Source: Candidatus Omnitrophica bacterium UBA1562 (GTDB lineage Bacteria; Omnitrophota; Gorgyraeia; Gygaellales; Profunditerraquicolaceae). Taken from it: 6,091 bases of DNA. The stretch covers positions 6,872-12,962 of the forward strand of contig DCOU01000074.1 of the NCBI GenBank assembly GCA_002322525.1. The letters are read 5' to 3'. The notes beneath the pieces were generated by a model that worked only from the letters and a program-made list of their open reading frames with translations, was not told the DNA's origin and searched no databases. This document shows, in pieces, positions 4,824 through 6,091 of the stretch; position 1 is the stretch's first letter, and the number at the start of each line of letters is the position of its first letter. The position numbers were made by a program, and so were the translations under genes.

Positions 4824-5327
4824 AAAAAGTTTATACGCATAAACGACAAAATACGTGTACCGCAAGTGCGTCTTGTGGGGCAGGACGGTAGCCAATTGGG
4901 CGTGGTACCTATACAGAAGGCATTGGATATAGCCAATCAACACGAATTAGACTTGGTAGAAGTTGCGCCCCAGACGAGCCCTCCCGTATGCCGCATCATC
5001 GATTTTAGTAAATTTAAGTATGACCAGGAAAAGAAGGAACGCGAAGCAAAAAAACACCAAAGACAGTCTCGCCTTAAAGAGATTCGTCTTAAGCCCAATA
5101 TCGATGACCATGATTACCGGGTAAAGGTAAAACACACGATCGGTTTTTTAAAGAAGAAAGATAAAGTCAAGGTAAGCCTATTTTTCCGGGGCAGGCAAAT
5201 GGAGCATCTGGATTTGGGCAGAAAGATTTTAGATAGATTTATTATAGACGTCCAGAATGATGGACAGATAGAAAAGGAGCCTGTTCTGGAGGGCAGAATT
5301 ATATCTTTCATGGTTGCGCCGAAATAA
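4821..5327 (+). CDS. infC: Translation initiation factor IF-3
   Basis: IF3 binds the 30S subunit, blocks premature 50S joining and checks the start codon and initiator tRNA. From ATA 4821 it has 168 residues, near the family norm. The N-domain begins FIRINDKIRVPQVRLVG and contains LDLVEVAPQTSPPVCRIIDFSKF, the IF3 signature (family PPVCRIMDYGKF). A lysine-rich linker helix follows (KKEREAKKHQRQ), then the C-domain KEIRLKPNIDDHDYRVK and FFRGRQMEHLDLGRKILDRF, ending ISFMVAPK. The frame could be read from GTG 4812, but that codon overlaps the ribosome site, so a non-canonical start is preferred. It lies 44 bp after thrS and 44 bp before rpmI, as in the classical IF3 operon; autoregulation through the start codon is likely by analogy. 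Confidence 0.95.
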   Translation: MKKFIRINDKIRVPQVRLVGQDGSQLGVVPIQKALDIANQHELDLVEVAPQTSPPVCRIIDFSKFKYDQEKKEREAKKHQRQSRLKEIRLKPNIDDHDYRVKVKHTIGFLKKKDKVKVSLFFRGRQMEHLDLGRKILDRFIIDVQNDGQIEKEPVLEGRIISFMVAPK

Positions 5328-5371
5328 CTTAGTGTAACCAAAAAAACAACAGGCCCGAACGGAGTGAGGAA

Positions 5372-5572
5372 ATGCCAAAATTAAAAACCAGAAAAGGAGT
5401 AGCCAAAAGGTTTAAATTTACCAAAAAAAGAAAAGTTAAGTCTCATCCCTGCGGCAGGAGCCACCTTTTATCCAGCAAGAAAAGCAAAAGGCTTCGCCGC
5501 CTAAGAAGGGCCAGTGTTATAGAAAGCAAAAAAAATATAAAATATATCAAGAGAATGTTACCCTATGGTTAG
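5372..5572 (+). CDS. rpmI: 50S ribosomal protein bL35
   Basis: 66-residue very basic protein of normal length. MPKLKTRKGVAKRFKFTKKRKVK matches the family start (MPKMKTHKGAAKRF), SHPCGRSHLLSSKKSKRLRRLRR the middle, and KRMLPYG the end. It binds 23S rRNA in the large subunit. The ATG at 5372 is preceded by GGAGTGAGG, whose GAGG is only 2 nt before the ATG and whose GGAG is 7 nt before it. In E. coli the IF3 operon's L20 represses rpmI translation; no equivalent operator was recognised in the 44-bp gap. The TAG stop overlaps the first bases of an inverted 8-bp repeat array. Confidence 0.96.
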   Translation: MPKLKTRKGVAKRFKFTKKRKVKSHPCGRSHLLSSKKSKRLRRLRRASVIESKKNIKYIKRMLPYG

Positions 5573-5641
5573 TGTGTAAGTGTGTAAGTTTATAAGTGTG
5601 TAAGTTAAAACTTAAACACTTTACACTTAAAACTTTACACT
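5571..5641 (+). repeat. 8-bp-period inverted array between rpmI and rplT
   Basis: From the rpmI stop codon onward the sequence reads in octamers: AGTGTGTA twice, AGTTTATA, AGTGTGTA, AGTTAAAA. It then reads as approximate reverse complements (CTTAAACA, CTTTACAC, TTAAAACT, TTACACT). The two halves form a long imperfect stem centred near AAGTTAAAACTT. It fills nearly the whole gap up to the rplT ribosome site. Translating it in the rplT frame gives a false N-terminal extension. No T-tail is present; role unknown. Confidence 0.75.
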
Positions 5642-5651
5642 CCGAACGACG

Positions 5652-5657
5652 AAGGAG
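5652..5657 (+). promoter_or_regulatory. rplT ribosome binding site
   Basis: AAGGAG lies 7 nt before ATG 5665 and fixes that start, ruling out the upstream in-frame codon at 5596, which lies within the repeat array. Confidence 0.8.
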
Positions 5658-5664
5658 CGAGGTA

Positions 5665-6012
5665 ATGGCAAAAATTAAACACAGTGTTGCGACAAGAAAA
5701 AGAAAGAAAAGATTATTAAAAAAGGCAAAGGGTTACTGGGGGGATAGAAGCAAGCAATACCAGCAGGCTCGCCGAGCCCTGATGCACGCTTTGGTGTATG
5801 CCTATCGCGATAGGCGCGTAAAAAAAAGAGATTTTCGCCGACTCTGGATTACGCGCATCAACGCTGCCTGTCGTGCCGCAGGCATTACCTACAGCCAATT
5901 CATTCAGGGCTTGAAAAAAGCCAAGGTTAGCCTGGATAGAAAAATCTTAGCGGATTTGGCGGTAAAAGACAGCCACGCCTTTAAGAAATTAGTTGAGATA
6001 GCTAAAGGATAA
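5665..6012 (+). CDS. rplT: 50S ribosomal protein bL20
   Basis: 115-residue basic protein, close to the usual 117-120, binding 23S rRNA early in 50S assembly. Signatures are MAKIKHSVATRKRKKRLLKKAKGYWGDRSKQ at the start (family VARRRHKKILKLAKGYRGARS), then the helix with LVYAYRDRRVKKRDFRRLWITRINAACR, and GITYSQFIQGLKKAKVSLDRKILADLAV. The open frame extends 69 bp further upstream to 5596, but that part only translates the 5571-5641 repeat. The ribosome site, start residues and family length agree on 5665. Last gene in the window; in many bacteria pheS follows bL20, but nothing of it is visible here. Confidence 0.97.
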   Translation: MAKIKHSVATRKRKKRLLKKAKGYWGDRSKQYQQARRALMHALVYAYRDRRVKKRDFRRLWITRINAACRAAGITYSQFIQGLKKAKVSLDRKILADLAVKDSHAFKKLVEIAKG

Positions 6013-6014
6013 AA

Positions 6015-6072
6015 GTTTACAGTTAACAGCGTTGGGTTTAACACTGTAAACTGTACACTGGTAACTGTAAAC
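6015..6072 (+). repeat. 7-bp-period inverted array after rplT
   Basis: GTTTACAGTTAACAG (6015-6029) pairs with CTGGTAACTGTAAAC (6058-6072) at 14 of 15 positions. The right half is four heptamers in tandem: ACTGTAA, ACTGTAC, ACTGGTA, ACTGTAA (6043-6070). The array begins two bases after the rplT stop. It may act as a 3' stem for the operon, but no U-run follows. The last 19 bases of the window hold nothing I recognise. Confidence 0.75.
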
Positions 6073-6091
6073 ACGACTTTGTTAAAAATGC

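Noticed and set aside
5571..5641. CRISPR array.
   Set aside because: Units are 7-12 bp with no unique spacers, arms are inverted, and no cas gene is present. The same applies to the other arrays.
5596..5664. N-terminal extension of bL20 by 23 residues.
   Set aside because: It translates the inverted repeat array and has no ribosome site; ATG 5665 has one and fits the family length.

Overview
This 6.1 kb window is a dense bacterial housekeeping locus, with every gene on the + strand. It joins two widely conserved gene strings. The left half is yicC - gmk - rpoZ - coaC: a YicC-type endoribonuclease, guanylate kinase, RNA polymerase omega, and the flavoprotein half of CoaBC. The right half is thrS - infC - rpmI - rplT: threonyl-tRNA synthetase, IF3, bL35 and bL20. 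Between them sit three tRNA genes: Cys(GCA), Leu(UAA) and Val(GAC). The gene orders are those of ordinary Bacteria. The moderately AT-rich sequence, the stand-alone CoaC, a ThrRS without a TGS domain and the palindrome-filled gaps suggest an uncultivated lineage. Omnitrophota or a relative is my guess, but nothing in the window proves a phylum.

Layout. yicC and gmk overlap by 4 bp (GTGA) and are surely translated from one message. rpoZ follows after 142 bp, and coaC 205 bp after rpoZ. Both of those gaps are filled by a modular repeat: a roughly 85-bp GATTACA-type double inverted repeat followed by a roughly 31-bp hairpin. rpoZ is therefore bracketed by two direct copies of the same composite element. 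coaC ends inside a perfect 36-bp palindrome. The three tRNAs follow, then thrS, infC, rpmI and rplT with short spacers. Two further short-period inverted arrays lie after rpmI (8-bp period) and after rplT (7-bp period). There is no gene-free stretch over 300 bp.

The genes supply nucleotide and cofactor metabolism (GMP to GDP, coenzyme A synthesis), transcription (omega), RNA turnover (YicC) and translation (tRNAs, ThrRS, IF3, two 50S proteins). No defence, toxin or other accessory system is visible.

The most interesting signals are not extra genes. (1) A 62-bp palindromic element with 12/13-bp terminal inverted repeats and 4-bp TAAA direct repeats sits in frame inside thrS, adding 22 residues to the anticodon-binding domain; removing it restores the usual family length. 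(2) The paired, covarying GATTACA elements around rpoZ. (3) infC has a near-perfect Shine-Dalgarno placed for an ATA start, with no properly spaced ATG, GTG or TTG. (4) Palindromic arrays of unrelated sequence begin at, or supply, the stop codons of gmk, coaC, rpmI and rplT.
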